Positions 31,529 to 41,775 of a DNA stretch of 64,000 nt are shown in pieces. The stretch is from assembly GCA_965655795.1 (NCBI GenBank), contig CBFHHY010000005.1:67865-131864 (forward strand), read 5' to 3'. A program made the position numbers and the translations under genes. Below the pieces are notes generated by a model. The model was not told the DNA's origin. It saw only the letters and a program-made list of their open reading frames with translations, and searched no databases. The DNA is from TMED14 sp002167805. GTDB lineage: Bacteria > Bacteroidota > Bacteroidia > Flavobacteriales > Schleiferiaceae. The stretch's first letter is position 1; every line of letters begins with the position of its first letter.

Positions 31529-32497
31529 TTACAAAATTTTCTTACCAAATATTGAAAAACAACCCCTTTCTCTGTAGCCTTTGAGGAAATTAGAAGTGTC
31601 CATTCGACGCTTTCCGGGCCATTGAATTGTATGAATTTCAACTGCAAACGACCCTTGCTCAAGGAAAAGCCCATAATCTTCAATCTTTACTTGAATATTA
31701 TTGCTATAACTTATTGTTTTTAAATTATTTATAATTTTAGAATTATACAATTTAATTCTTCCATTTTGACCATTTAACATGGGGATACTAGCTCCGGGAG
31801 ATATATCGCATGCGCGAATTCGATTGTGAATATCTTCGATATTCGAAAGCAATTCTAAATGACCAAATTCTGAATAAATTTTTGGAGCTTTTTTAACAAT
31901 TTTTGCTAATTTTTGATTTTTTGGTTTCGTTTTTTCGCCTAAAATGGAATAAATAGTCTCTATTGCCAGCTCTGAGCCAACTTGTTTCAATCTTCCATAA
32001 AGAGAAGATAAGGTTTCATTAGGACCAATTTGAACAGATTTTTGAAGCAGTATTTCACCAGAATCGATAACATTATTAATGAGAAATGAGGTGACTCCCG
32101 TTTTAGTTTCACCATTAGCAATTGACCAATGTATAGGAGCTGCACCCCTATAATCAGGCAGCAATGAAGCGTGGATATTAAAACAGCCTAATTTAGGAAC
32201 AGACCAAACGGTTTCTGGTAGTTTTTTAAAGGCGACGACGACAAAAATATCAGCTTCCCAATTACTCAATACTTCAAGAAATTTGGAATCCCTCAAATCC
32301 TCCGGTTGAAGCAGGGGCAAGTTGTTTTTCCTAGCAAATTCCGTTACATCTGACTCCTTGATTTTCAGACCTCTTCCTGATTTTTTATCTGGAGAACTCA
32401 CCACCCCTCTAATATCAATTTGACTCTCTTTTCTAAGATTAATTAATGTTTCAAGGGCGAATTCCGGAGTTCCAAAAAAAACTATCGATGTTTTCAT
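31529..32497 (-). CDS. fmt: Methionyl-tRNA formyltransferase
   Basis: 322 residues. Motifs are VFFGTPEFALETL, SSPDKKSGRGLKI, NIHASLLPDYRGAAPIHWSI (catalytic Asn, His and the SLLP signature) and VTSFLINNVIDSGEIL (catalytic Asp), followed by the C-terminal OB-like domain. It formylates initiator Met-tRNA. It follows recQ with 12 bases between, probably in one transcript. Confidence 0.95.
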   Translation of the reverse strand: MKTSIVFFGTPEFALETLINLRKESQIDIRGVVSSPDKKSGRGLKIKESDVTEFARKNNLPLLQPEDLRDSKFLEVLSNWEADIFVVVAFKKLPETVWSVPKLGCFNIHASLLPDYRGAAPIHWSIANGETKTGVTSFLINNVIDSGEILLQKSVQIGPNETLSSLYGRLKQVGSELAIETIYSILGEKTKPKNQKLAKIVKKAPKIYSEFGHLELLSNIEDIHNRIRACDISPGASIPMLNGQNGRIKLYNSKIINNLKTISYSNNIQVKIEDYGLFLEQGSFAVEIHTIQWPGKRRMDTSNFLKGYRERGCFSIFGKKIL

Positions 32498-32509
32498 TAT
32501 TAGGCTGAT

Positions 32510-34219
32510 TTAACTCTTTGAGCAGTTTGAGCAATTTAAACAACTATTCCCGTTACCGTTTTCGCCAAAATAACTTAAAATATCTTCAAAAAGACAATTT
32601 TTCGAGGATATTAAATTTAGTATCGCATCCGCTTTTGTTTTTTTGGATTGAATTTGTAAGTCAATAATTGATCTGTTAACTGATAAATGTCCCTCTGGTT
32701 CCCTTGGGTATTTCCATTCCAATACCATTTGTGAATCGAGATCAGCCCAATCTATAATTCCATTCTCAGAGAGTTTATTTAGTGAAAGGTATACCTCAGA
32801 GAGAGGCCTTTTAGTCCAATTAGATATAGATTTAATTGAAAAATTTACCCACCTTCCATTTGACATAGGTAGGTTTCTAGCCAATGAATATGCTACATCA
32901 GAATAATTATCTAGATTATTTAATTTCTCAACGAGTTCAGTTCCTGAGAAATTTATTATTACCTGAGATTTAGACTTATAATCGTCATGCAGGATAAACA
33001 CCCCTTCATTGACCAATTTTACTAAGATTTCTTTAAATCTAGATTTTATCACTCCCAGTTTTTGAGATAGTTCCTGAATATTTATTTTCTGTCTAAAACC
33101 TTTACCATCGCCAACAGCAATTTGGCCAACGCTGGCGATTTTATGATAGGCGTCATGAAGGGCGTTCCAGGATATTTCATTTTTGACTAATCTACTTTTG
33201 AATGATTTAATATCCTTATTCTCAACAATTAGATAAGAGTGGCTTATTTTACGATCTCTTCCTGCTCTACCAATTTCTTGGTAAAGTGATTCTATACTTT
33301 GAGGTATATCGATATGAATAACTTGCCTTACATTGGATTGGTCAACACCCATACCAAAGGCATTAGTTGCAACCATACAATTAATTTTGCCATTAGCCCA
33401 TTCCTCTTGATTTTTTTGCCTTACTTCCATGCTTAGCCCTGCATGGTAGGGTAGGGCATTGATACCGGACTTTTTGAGGTTTTTCAACCATATTGATGTC
33501 TGACTTCGGGTTCTACAATAGATTATCTGCTTTCCATTTTCTGGGCTGATTAGTTTTTTCAACTCAGATTCTTTGGAGCTAACTGTAAATATGTTTACCG
33601 ATAGATTCGGACGGAAAAAACTTCCTTTAATGATTCTAGCGTTCTCCATTGACAATATTTCTTTAATGTCGTCAACAACGGCATTTGTAACAGAAGCAGA
33701 TAGTGCGATACAGGGAACATCCATTAAAATCTTTCGAATTTTAGACAGTTTTACATAGCTGGGCCTAAAGTCGTGACCCCATTGACTAACGCAATGTGCC
33801 TCATCAATTGCTAATATGGATATTGGTAAATATTTTATCCTTTCTAGAAATCTGGCACTTAAAACCCTTTCTGGAGAGATATAGACAAAATAATAGTCAC
33901 CATTTATTATTTTATCTAACTGGGTATTCCAATACTTAGAATCATAATCACCCGCCAGAGCAATTGATGGAATGCCAAGATTATTGAGTTTTTTGACCTG
34001 GTCGCTTATAAGGGAAATCAACGGAGATATTACTAATGTTGTTCCTCCGGATAATATTCCTGGTATTTGAAAGCATATAGACTTACCACCGCTTGTCGGC
34101 AGAAAAGCCATGGTGTCATTAGAACTAATAATGCTATTTATAACATTTTCTTGATGCTCAAGGAACGAATCATAACCCCAAATTTTCTTCAGGACCTTCT
34201 TGGCATCACTTATCTTCAT
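32510..34219 (-). CDS. recQ: RecQ-family DNA helicase
   Basis: ATG at 34219 is used; a TTG 12 bases earlier is rejected. About 569 residues. Motifs: LPTSGGKSICFQIPG (Walker A), DEAHCVSQWGHDFRP, ALSASVT, GMGVDQSNVRQVIHID, and EIGRAGRD. A winged-helix region and a zinc-binding end with C-L-N-C-S-N-C-S follow. There is no room for an HRDC domain, as in short RecQ forms. It unwinds DNA 3' to 5' in repair. Its start overlaps the end of the upstream ATPase gene by 14 bases. Confidence 0.9.
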   Translation of the reverse strand: MKISDAKKVLKKIWGYDSFLEHQENVINSIISSNDTMAFLPTSGGKSICFQIPGILSGGTTLVISPLISLISDQVKKLNNLGIPSIALAGDYDSKYWNTQLDKIINGDYYFVYISPERVLSARFLERIKYLPISILAIDEAHCVSQWGHDFRPSYVKLSKIRKILMDVPCIALSASVTNAVVDDIKEILSMENARIIKGSFFRPNLSVNIFTVSSKESELKKLISPENGKQIIYCRTRSQTSIWLKNLKKSGINALPYHAGLSMEVRQKNQEEWANGKINCMVATNAFGMGVDQSNVRQVIHIDIPQSIESLYQEIGRAGRDRKISHSYLIVENKDIKSFKSRLVKNEISWNALHDAYHKIASVGQIAVGDGKGFRQKINIQELSQKLGVIKSRFKEILVKLVNEGVFILHDDYKSKSQVIINFSGTELVEKLNNLDNYSDVAYSLARNLPMSNGRWVNFSIKSISNWTKRPLSEVYLSLNKLSENGIIDWADLDSQMVLEWKYPREPEGHLSVNRSIIDLQIQSKKTKADAILNLISSKNCLFEDILSYFGENGNGNSCLNCSNCSKS

Positions 34220-34748
34220 CAATAATATCAATAATGAATTTGGCTCTATCCTCTATTGAGCATCGGGGCACTTCAATCATTTGATATCCAAGATCGGTAT
34301 ATGCTTTCATGACTGAATCATGAACAAGTTGGCAAGTGCTAAATGGCTCCCATCTTCCATCATCTTGAGTATAAATATCCTTCCAGGGTGGGAAAATAAA
34401 TACTTTTTTATGGTAAGGGTATACTTTAGGATCCATGGATTCATTTATTTCCTTGTTTCCAGCATTAATGTATGCTAATACATCAATTACTGAACGATCA
34501 TAAAAAATTGCATCAGTTAAATTGTTGGCTTCATTATATTGCTTGACTCTCAATTTCCAAATTGCCTTGGAAAATGAAATGAGGTTTCTCCATGGGTCAG
34601 ACCCCCCAGAACCATAACCCGTTTTATCCCAATATTCGCGAGACACTTCAGGCATTATGGAATATCCGAGATTAGCAAGCTCATTTACTGTCGAGCTTTT
34701 GCCAGTTCCAGGTGCTCCTGTAAGAACTATTCTTCGGAAGTCATTCAT
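34206..34748 (-). CDS. NadR-C-terminal-like AAA ATPase
   Basis: 180 residues. P-loop VLTGAPGTGKSSTVNELANL near residue 8, followed by YSIMPEVSREYW and IFYDRSVIDVLAY (DxD/YDRS pattern). This matches the AAA_28 family, related to the kinase half of NadR and to Ttd14-like nucleotide-binding proteins. The substrate is not certain; a nucleoside or phosphoinositide-like ligand has been proposed for relatives. First gene of a likely ATPase-recQ-fmt transcript. Confidence 0.75.
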   Translation of the reverse strand: MNDFRRIVLTGAPGTGKSSTVNELANLGYSIMPEVSREYWDKTGYGSGGSDPWRNLISFSKAIWKLRVKQYNEANNLTDAIFYDRSVIDVLAYINAGNKEINESMDPKVYPYHKKVFIFPPWKDIYTQDDGRWEPFSTCQLVHDSVMKAYTDLGYQMIEVPRCSIEDRAKFIIDIIDEDK

Positions 34749-34773
34749 ATATTCGTTGCTTAAATATGCCTTT

Positions 34774-35040
34774 ATGAAAAAATCTGGATTTAAGAAACTC
34801 CTCGAAGAGAACTACAGTTGGCCTTGTCTTTACATGTTTAAGTTCATTTGTCCAGCCAAAAATGAGAATATAGCGCATCTAGAGAGTCTTTTTAATTCTG
34901 AATCATCTGAAGTCATTATTAGACAGTCTTCCAAAGGTAATTTCGTCAGCGTCACTGCAAAAGAAATAATGCTTTCCCCAGAGAAAGTCTTAAATCGCTA
35001 CAAAGAAGTTGAGCAAATCCCCGGATTACTTTCCTTGTAA
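34774..35040 (+). CDS. DUF493 (YbeD-like) protein
   Basis: ATG at 34774 gives 88 residues. FKKLLEENYSWPCLYMFKFI is typical of DUF493, and later SSKGNFVSVTAKEIMLSPEKV gives the ACT/ferredoxin-like fold with a terminal R-Y-K-E-V-E. Family members are small regulatory-like proteins; E. coli YbeD lies near lipoate genes, but none are here. The 3' end overlaps the convergent clpC gene by 15 bases. Confidence 0.85.
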   Translation: MKKSGFKKLLEENYSWPCLYMFKFICPAKNENIAHLESLFNSESSEVIIRQSSKGNFVSVTAKEIMLSPEKVLNRYKEVEQIPGLLSL

Positions 35041-37596
35041 ATCCTCTTCTTTAGTTTCTGTTTTTGATTCTTTATTCCTTGAAATTTTTAATGTTAGTTT
35101 ATCCGCATCTTTTTTTGCATCAAATTTTACTAAATCTCCTTCACTTGCTTTACCGGCAACGATCTCTTCAGCCAAGGGGTCCTCTACAAATTTTTGAATT
35201 GCACGGGTAAGAGGTCTTGCTCCAAATTTTGGATCATAGCCCTTGGAGCCAATAAACTCAATAGCCTTTTCAGTAATCTTTACTTCAAAACCTATTGTTG
35301 ACATTCTTTTAATGAGAATTTCAGCTTCAATTTTAACAATCTTGTCGATATCGTCTTTAGAAAGGTTATTGAATATTACAACATCATCAATTCGATTCAA
35401 AAATTCAGGAGCAAAAGCTTTATTCAGAGCATTTTCCAAAACCCCTTTACTAATTTCATCTTTCTTTTCATTAGAGGTTTTGGTCCCAAAGCCTACTCCT
35501 GTTCCAAAATCCTTGAGCCTTCTAGAGCCAACATTTGATGTCATAATGATCAAGGTATTTCGAAAATCGACTTTGCGACCAAGACTATCTGTCATATGTC
35601 CATCATCTAGGGCTTGCAATAATAGGTTGAAGACATCTGGGTGTGCTTTTTCTACTTCATCGAGCAGAATTACTGAATATGGCTTTCTGCGGACTTTTTC
35701 AGTCAATTGCCCACCTTCTTCATATCCAACATAGCCAGGAGGGGCGCCAACAAGTCTTGAAATTGCAAATTTTTCCATGTATTCGCTCATGTCCATTCTT
35801 ATCAAGGCATCCTCAGAATCAAATAATTGAATCGCTATTTCTTTGGCTAACTGGGTTTTTCCGACACCTGTAGAGCCGAGGAAAATAAAGGAGCCAATAG
35901 GCTTATTTGGGTCTTTTAGACCCGCTCTATTTCTTTGAATTGCCCTCACCACTTTTCTTACAGCTTTATCTTGCCCGATTATTTTAGACTTGATATCTGA
36001 TTCCATGGTTCCGAGCTTATCAAGCTCTTTTTGAGCAACTTTTTGAACCGGTATACCTGTCATCATTGATACAACTTCAGAAATATGTTCTTCGGTAACG
36101 GATTGTCTGTTTTCCCTTAGCGTCTCATCCCATTTTGCCTGAGCATCAAGAAGCTTAGTCTCTAACGATTTCTCATCATCTCTTAGCTTGGCAGCCTCTT
36201 CATACCGTTGCTTCTTTACGACCTCAACCTTTTTTTCTCTTACTAATTCCAACTCATTTTCTAGGTCTGTGACTTCATTTGGAGGATGAATACCGGTTAT
36301 GTGCACACGACTACCTGCTTCGTCTAATGCATCAATAGCTTTGTCAGGTAAATGTCTGTCAGACACATATCGAATTGTCAAATTCACACAAGCCTCAAGA
36401 GCCTCTTTCGAATATGTGACATTATGATGATCTTCATAATGACTCTTTAAGTTTTGAAGAATTTCAAGAGTTTCACTTGCAGAAGGGGGGTCAACTATCA
36501 CTTTTTGAAACCTTCTCTCTAAAGCCCCATCTTTTTCAATGTATTGTCTATACTCATCTAAAGTAGTAGCTCCGATGCATTGAATTTCACCACGAGCGAG
36601 TGCCGGCTTGAACATATTGCTGGCATCAAGTGAGCCTGTAGCTCCGCCTGCGCCGACTAAAGTGTGCAGCTCATCGATAAATAAAATTATTTCATCGTTC
36701 TTTTCTAACTCATTCATGAGAGCTTTCATTCGCTCTTCAAACTGACCACGATACTTTGTGCCCGCCACTAGGGAAGCCAGATCAAGAGTAACAACTCTTT
36801 TATCAAATAAAACCCGGCTCACTTTCTTCTTTACAATTCTTAGTGCTAATCCTTCTGCGATTGCAGATTTACCGACTCCGGGTTCTCCAATTAGCAATGG
36901 ATTATTCTTCTTTCTTCTTGAGAGAACTTGGCTGACTCGCTCAATTTCTTTTTCTCTTCCCACAACCGGGTCAAGTTTGCCTTCTGCGGCTAGTTTTGTT
37001 AAATCTCTTCCAAAATTATCTAAAACTGGACTTTTTGACTTTGGATTTGCTGAAGGCTTTGTCTTATTTGGCCTATCTCGATTTCCTGGGTTTTCTTGAT
37101 CCTGAAGATCATCATCGTAGTTTGAGGATGAGAAACTTGTCAACTCACCAGGTGAGTCATCCATGAAGCGCTTTTGATATTCGGCTTTGACCGACGAATA
37201 ATCAATGCCTAGATTCCTAAAAACCCCGGTAACCGGGTCGTTATCATTTCTTAAAACGCAAAGTAACAGGTGGGCTGTTCTTATTGTTGGGCTGGAATAA
37301 AGTTTAGCCTCCAAGAAGGTTGTTTTTAGAGCTTTTTCGGCCTGTCTTGTTAATGGAATATTTCTTTTGGGATTTGTGTCCTTATCTCCAACCTCATTTA
37401 GGTTTTCAATCTTTTCCCTCAATGTTAATAAATCAACCCCGAGGGACTCTATAATTTCTATCGCAGAACCTTCTGCTTCTCTTAATATTCCGAGAATCAG
37501 ATGCTCTGAACCAATGCTATCGTGACAGAGTCTGAGAGCCTCTTCTTTACTGTAGCCTATTACGTCTTTAACGCGGGGTGAGAAATTTTCATCCAT
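35026..37596 (-). CDS. clpC: Clp protease ATP-binding subunit ClpC
   Basis: 856 residues. Two Clp-N repeats (residues 1-150), Walker A of D1 GEPGVGKSAIAEG, and a UVR-like middle domain (KKQRYEEAAKLRDDEKSL) that marks ClpC rather than ClpA. Walker A of D2 is GSTGVGKTQLAKE and the sensor region is GARPLTRAIQKFVEDPLA. It unfolds substrates for ClpP and acts in protein quality control. A charged linker near residue 160 (NRDRPNKTKPSANP) is specific to this sequence. Confidence 0.95.
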   Translation of the reverse strand: MDENFSPRVKDVIGYSKEEALRLCHDSIGSEHLILGILREAEGSAIEIIESLGVDLLTLREKIENLNEVGDKDTNPKRNIPLTRQAEKALKTTFLEAKLYSSPTIRTAHLLLCVLRNDNDPVTGVFRNLGIDYSSVKAEYQKRFMDDSPGELTSFSSSNYDDDLQDQENPGNRDRPNKTKPSANPKSKSPVLDNFGRDLTKLAAEGKLDPVVGREKEIERVSQVLSRRKKNNPLLIGEPGVGKSAIAEGLALRIVKKKVSRVLFDKRVVTLDLASLVAGTKYRGQFEERMKALMNELEKNDEIILFIDELHTLVGAGGATGSLDASNMFKPALARGEIQCIGATTLDEYRQYIEKDGALERRFQKVIVDPPSASETLEILQNLKSHYEDHHNVTYSKEALEACVNLTIRYVSDRHLPDKAIDALDEAGSRVHITGIHPPNEVTDLENELELVREKKVEVVKKQRYEEAAKLRDDEKSLETKLLDAQAKWDETLRENRQSVTEEHISEVVSMMTGIPVQKVAQKELDKLGTMESDIKSKIIGQDKAVRKVVRAIQRNRAGLKDPNKPIGSFIFLGSTGVGKTQLAKEIAIQLFDSEDALIRMDMSEYMEKFAISRLVGAPPGYVGYEEGGQLTEKVRRKPYSVILLDEVEKAHPDVFNLLLQALDDGHMTDSLGRKVDFRNTLIIMTSNVGSRRLKDFGTGVGFGTKTSNEKKDEISKGVLENALNKAFAPEFLNRIDDVVIFNNLSKDDIDKIVKIEAEILIKRMSTIGFEVKITEKAIEFIGSKGYDPKFGARPLTRAIQKFVEDPLAEEIVAGKASEGDLVKFDAKKDADKLTLKISRNKESKTETKEEDLQGK

Positions 37597-37725
37597 ACCT
37601 GAAAAGTAACGAATACAATGCCAATTAATGCATGAGTGTTAAAAAGAACATTTATAAACACCAAAATGTGTATAAAAACCTCTTTTAAACTCAATAAAAA
37701 TAGGTATTCCAGAAGATTGATGGCT

Positions 37726-37733
37726 TAAATTTG
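37726..37733 (+). promoter_or_regulatory. -7 motif TAAATTTG for gyrA
   Basis: Exact TAnnTTTG match 24 bases before the gyrA ATG, in the gap between the divergent clpC and gyrA genes. Confidence 0.5.
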
Positions 37734-37757
37734 ATGAATTAATTTTAATATGACAAA

Positions 37758-40283
37758 ATGGCGGACGGAGAGCGTATTATTCCAATAAATATTGAAGACG
37801 AGATGAAAAGCTCGTACATCGATTATTCCATGTCGGTTATAGTCTCAAGGGCTCTGCCAGATGTTAGAGATGGATTGAAGCCTGTTCATAGAAGAGTTCT
37901 TTTTGGAATGCATGATATGGGCAATGTCTCAACCAGAGCTTATAAGAAGTCCGCAAGAATTGTTGGAGATGTGCTAGGAAAGCTCCATCCTCACGGGGAT
38001 AGCTCGGTTTACGATACAATGGTAAGAATGGCCCAGGATTGGTCACTCCGTTACACTCTGATTGATGGTCAAGGAAATTTCGGCTCTATCGACGGTGACT
38101 CTCCAGCAGCGATGCGGTATACGGAAGTTCGAATGAAAAAGATTGCGGAAGAAATGGTTCGCGATATAGATAAGGAGACCGTCGATTATCAGTTAAATTT
38201 CGACGATACGATCCAAGAACCTACAGTTTTACCTACTAGAATACCGAATCTATTGGTTAATGGCGCTTCTGGAATTGCTGTTGGCATGGCAACCAATATG
38301 CCACCTCACAACCTTACTGAGTCTATAAATGCAACAATTGCTTACATAGAGGACAATAATATTGATATTGATAGTTTAATGACACATATTAAGGCTCCAG
38401 ACTTTCCAACAGGCGGAGTTATTTATGGCTACGATGGAGTTAGGGATGCGTTTCATACTGGCAGAGGCCGGGTGGTAATGAGAGCTAAAGCCACGATTGA
38501 AGAAGTAAATGGACGGGATTGCATTATTGTTAACGAGATACCTTATCAGGTAAACAAGTCTGAGATGATCAGAAAAACTGCCGATTTGGTCAATGACAAG
38601 AAATTAGAGGGTATCTCTGATATTCGAGATGAGTCCGATAGGAATGGAATGCGAATCGTCTATGTTTTAAAGAGAGATGCTGTTCCGAATATCGTTTTGA
38701 ATAAGCTCTTTAAGTACACTCAGCTGCAATCGAGCTTTAGTGTTAATAATATTGCTTTAGTAAATGGAAGGCCTGAGATGTTGAATCTTAAGGATATGAT
38801 TCATCATTTTGTTAATCATCGCCATGACGTTGTGATTCGTAGAACCAAATATGACCTAAGTCAAGCGGAAAAGAGAGCTCATGTTCTGGAGGGTTTATTA
38901 ATTGCAATTGATAACCTAGATGCTGTGATTAAGTTAATTAGAGCATCTAAGACAGTAGACGATGCAAAAGATGGGTTGGTCAAAAATTTTAAATTATCAG
39001 AATCTCAAGCTAAAGCAATACTTGAACTAAGGCTTCAGAAACTAACTGGTCTTGAGAGGGATAAAATTAAATCTGAGTTCGCTGAACTAATGGAAAAAAT
39101 CGCTTATCTCAAAAGAATATTAAGTGAAGAGGATTTAAGAATGTCAATAATCAAGGAAGAACTTGTCGAGATTAGAGAAAAGTACGGGGATGAAAGACGT
39201 TCTGAGATCGAATACGCAGGTGGAGATATGAGAATTGAGGATATGATTGCTGACGAGGATGTCGTAATTACAATTTCTCACTTAGGTTACGTAAAAAGAA
39301 CACCTCTTACAGAATATAGAACTCAGGCCCGGGGCGGAGTAGGGAGTAGGGGAGCGACAACGAGAGATGCGGACTTTATTGAACATGTCTTCGTTGCTTC
39401 TAACCACAATTATTTGCTCTTATTTACAGAGTTAGGAAGATGTTTTTGGCTACGTGTGTTTGAGATACCAGAAGGTGCGCGGACAAGTAAAGGAAAGGCA
39501 ATTGTTAATTTGATTAATATACCATCTGATGATAAGGTCCGAGCTTTTGTGAATACGAAGGACATAAAAGACGGAGAATACGTGAATAATCATTACATCG
39601 TCCTTTGCACAACGAAAGGAGTGATAAAGAAAACAACTCTAGAGGCATATAGTCGCCCAAGATCAAATGGTATTAACGCTATTACTGTGAGGGAGGGAGA
39701 TACTCTCTTAGAAGCTCGTCTAACAAACGGAAATCATGAAATCTTAATGGCTATCCGAAGTGGAAAGGCCATTAGGTTCCCGGAAGAAAAGGTGAGACCC
39801 ATGGGTAGAAACGCATCTGGAGTCAGGGCAATGAGATTAGATACCGATAACGATATTGTCGTTGGGATGGTTTGCGCTGAAAATGATCAGGAAACAATAC
39901 TTGTTGTTAGTGAAAACGGATATGGGAAACGAACACTTGTAGAAGATTATCGCGTAACGAATCGCGGAGGAAAAGGAGTTAAGACGATCAATGTTACTGA
40001 AAAGACAGGACCTTTGGTTGCTATGAAAATTGTTACTGATGACGATGATCTTATGATAACCACTAAAAATGGTATCATGATAAGGATGGACATGACCTCT
40101 TTAAGAGTAATGGGTAGAGCCACCCAGGGAGTGCGTGTGATAAATCTTAAATCGGGAGTTATTATTGCTTCTGTAGCTAAAGTCCCTCATTCAGAAGAGG
40201 AAGAGGAGGCAGTAATTGTAGATTCTGAGCCTCAAGACGGATCTGGTGATGAGATTTCGGATACTACCAATTTGGAAGATTAA
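37758..40283 (+). CDS. gyrA: DNA gyrase subunit A
   Basis: 841 residues. Catalytic Tyr121 lies in DSPAAMRYTEVRM. The quinolone region reads HPHGDSSVYDTMVRMAQ, keeping Ser82 and Asp86 (E. coli Ser83 and Asp87), so no classical resistance change is present. The C-terminal pinwheel starts with YRTQARGGVGSRGATTRD, a divergent GyrA box, and holds a second NRGGKGVKT. It supercoils DNA together with GyrB (not in the window). The acidic tail is EEEEEAVIVDSEPQDGSGDE-like. Confidence 0.95.
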   Translation: MADGERIIPINIEDEMKSSYIDYSMSVIVSRALPDVRDGLKPVHRRVLFGMHDMGNVSTRAYKKSARIVGDVLGKLHPHGDSSVYDTMVRMAQDWSLRYTLIDGQGNFGSIDGDSPAAMRYTEVRMKKIAEEMVRDIDKETVDYQLNFDDTIQEPTVLPTRIPNLLVNGASGIAVGMATNMPPHNLTESINATIAYIEDNNIDIDSLMTHIKAPDFPTGGVIYGYDGVRDAFHTGRGRVVMRAKATIEEVNGRDCIIVNEIPYQVNKSEMIRKTADLVNDKKLEGISDIRDESDRNGMRIVYVLKRDAVPNIVLNKLFKYTQLQSSFSVNNIALVNGRPEMLNLKDMIHHFVNHRHDVVIRRTKYDLSQAEKRAHVLEGLLIAIDNLDAVIKLIRASKTVDDAKDGLVKNFKLSESQAKAILELRLQKLTGLERDKIKSEFAELMEKIAYLKRILSEEDLRMSIIKEELVEIREKYGDERRSEIEYAGGDMRIEDMIADEDVVITISHLGYVKRTPLTEYRTQARGGVGSRGATTRDADFIEHVFVASNHNYLLLFTELGRCFWLRVFEIPEGARTSKGKAIVNLINIPSDDKVRAFVNTKDIKDGEYVNNHYIVLCTTKGVIKKTTLEAYSRPRSNGINAITVREGDTLLEARLTNGNHEILMAIRSGKAIRFPEEKVRPMGRNASGVRAMRLDTDNDIVVGMVCAENDQETILVVSENGYGKRTLVEDYRVTNRGGKGVKTINVTEKTGPLVAMKIVTDDDDLMITTKNGIMIRMDMTSLRVMGRATQGVRVINLKSGVIIASVAKVPHSEEEEEAVIVDSEPQDGSGDEISDTTNLED

Positions 40284-40385
40284 ATTTTAAGAATCTTTTA
40301 ATCGACTTTGCTCGTAGAGCATTTTATCTGAAAAATCAATTACAGCTTAAGGGTTTAAGAAGTTATTTTATTCTAAATCACAGAT

Positions 40386-40393
40386 TATATTTG
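40386..40393 (+). promoter_or_regulatory. -7 motif TATATTTG before the TPR gene
   Basis: Exact TAnnTTTG match, 21 bases before the ATG at 40415. Confidence 0.55.
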
Positions 40394-40414
40394 CATGACT
40401 AAAAAGATGTAAAA

Positions 40415-41716
40415 ATGAAAAAAATAGCGTTTCTTGGAATTCTTTGTCTATCCCTATCATCTGCTGCACAAGCCCCAAGTGTCTCAAGTGCGAAAATCGC
40501 CTTTGATCGAGGTGACCTAGTTGAAGCGAAAAAATATATTGATGAGGCATCAGCAAAAATTTCTGGATTATCTGAGCAGGAACTTAATGAGGGGCGTATA
40601 CCTAAGCTTCTCCCTAAGTTCTATTTGTATCGAGGTAATATTTATATGGCCCTTTATACCTCGCCGGAAAATACAAAAAATGAGTATCTGGATGTCGTGA
40701 AAGAATCATACAATAAATGCATTGAGGTAGAAAAAAAGACGGGCAAGAAAAGATATTCTAAAGACGCTATTACGCGTCTACCTGGATTGGGGTCTGATTA
40801 TGTAAAACTTGCTGAAAACTTAAATTTTAATGAAGGCGATAAAGCTGGCGCCATAAAGGCTTATGAATCTGCTTTTTCTATCCGTGAGTATGTTGGAGTC
40901 CTGGATACTATGACTTTATCTTATATCGGCTTTCTCTCTCAGGATAACAAAGACTTTAAAAAGGCTAGAGAGATATATGAAAAATTGATTCAGTTAGATT
41001 ATAAGAACATTACTTGGAGCGGTATTTTAGTGGAGGATGGGAAAAGGTATCCGTTTCCTGACAAAAACACGCTTGACTCTTATGTTTCTTCAGAGAGAGC
41101 TACGGATCCCAAAAGGTCAGAAAGCACTCAGCATGAGATTTATATTCAGTTGTTATGGGTATTAAGGGAATTAGAGGAAATAGAAGAGTATGACAGGATG
41201 TTAATTGTTGCGCGCAACACCTTCCCAAAAAATGACGACTTATTAAAAATGCAGCTTCAAGCTTATCTAGACAAGGAGGATTACGATGGCGCTTTATCAA
41301 ACTTAGAAGAGGCTCTAACTACAGACCCAACAAATGCACTTTATCTATATAATGCGGGTTTTATTTATCATCAAAAGAAGAAAGATAATTCTAAGGGTAG
41401 AGAGTATTACACGAGAGCAATGGAGGCAGATGACAAGTATTTGGACGCTATATATATGCTAGGTTTAATGCATATTGACCAGTCTAATGTTGTGGTTGAA
41501 AAAATAAACAAGCTCGGCAGAAGCGAAAAAACAAAATATAATAAATACACGAAAGAAAAGAATGATGAACTTGCCAAAGCATTAACTTTTTTTGAAAAAG
41601 CATACGGTATAAACTCAAAAGATGAGGCAACCTTAGAAGCATTGAAAGAGGTGTATTACAAGCTTGGAAAATATGATGATGCAAAAAGAATCATGTCAGA
41701 ACTTTCTGAATTATGA
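40415..41716 (+). CDS. Exported tetratricopeptide-repeat protein
   Basis: 433 residues. Signal peptide MKKIAFLGILCLSLSSAAQA, then TPR units across the length, clearest at KIAFDRGDLVEAKKYIDEA, GDKAGAIKAYESAF, EDYDGALSNLEEALTTDPTN and ALTFFEKAYGINSKDEATLE. Periplasmic or outer-membrane-facing scaffold; similar proteins accompany gliding or secretion machineries, but no partner is evident. It has its own promoter motif and terminator. Confidence 0.85.
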   Translation: MKKIAFLGILCLSLSSAAQAPSVSSAKIAFDRGDLVEAKKYIDEASAKISGLSEQELNEGRIPKLLPKFYLYRGNIYMALYTSPENTKNEYLDVVKESYNKCIEVEKKTGKKRYSKDAITRLPGLGSDYVKLAENLNFNEGDKAGAIKAYESAFSIREYVGVLDTMTLSYIGFLSQDNKDFKKAREIYEKLIQLDYKNITWSGILVEDGKRYPFPDKNTLDSYVSSERATDPKRSESTQHEIYIQLLWVLRELEEIEEYDRMLIVARNTFPKNDDLLKMQLQAYLDKEDYDGALSNLEEALTTDPTNALYLYNAGFIYHQKKKDNSKGREYYTRAMEADDKYLDAIYMLGLMHIDQSNVVVEKINKLGRSEKTKYNKYTKEKNDELAKALTFFEKAYGINSKDEATLEALKEVYYKLGKYDDAKRIMSELSEL

Positions 41717-41741
41717 GAAATAACAAATAAAACTTTAGAAG

Positions 41742-41772
41742 ACGCGATCAATTTCTTGTTCGCGTTTTTTTT
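41742..41772 (+). terminator. Terminator between TPR and glycosylase genes
   Basis: ACGCGA (41742-41747) and TCGCGT (41760-41765) form the stem, followed by a run of T (41765-41772). The next ATG is only 4 bases beyond. Confidence 0.7.
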
Positions 41773-41775
41773 AGA

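Noticed and set aside
35243..37099. Long plus-strand open frames opposite clpC
   Set aside because: They are antisense shadows of a highly conserved gene, with no protein-like motifs and no start context.
37758..40283. Quinolone-resistance change in GyrA
   Set aside because: The residues matching E. coli Ser83 and Asp87 are still Ser and Asp.
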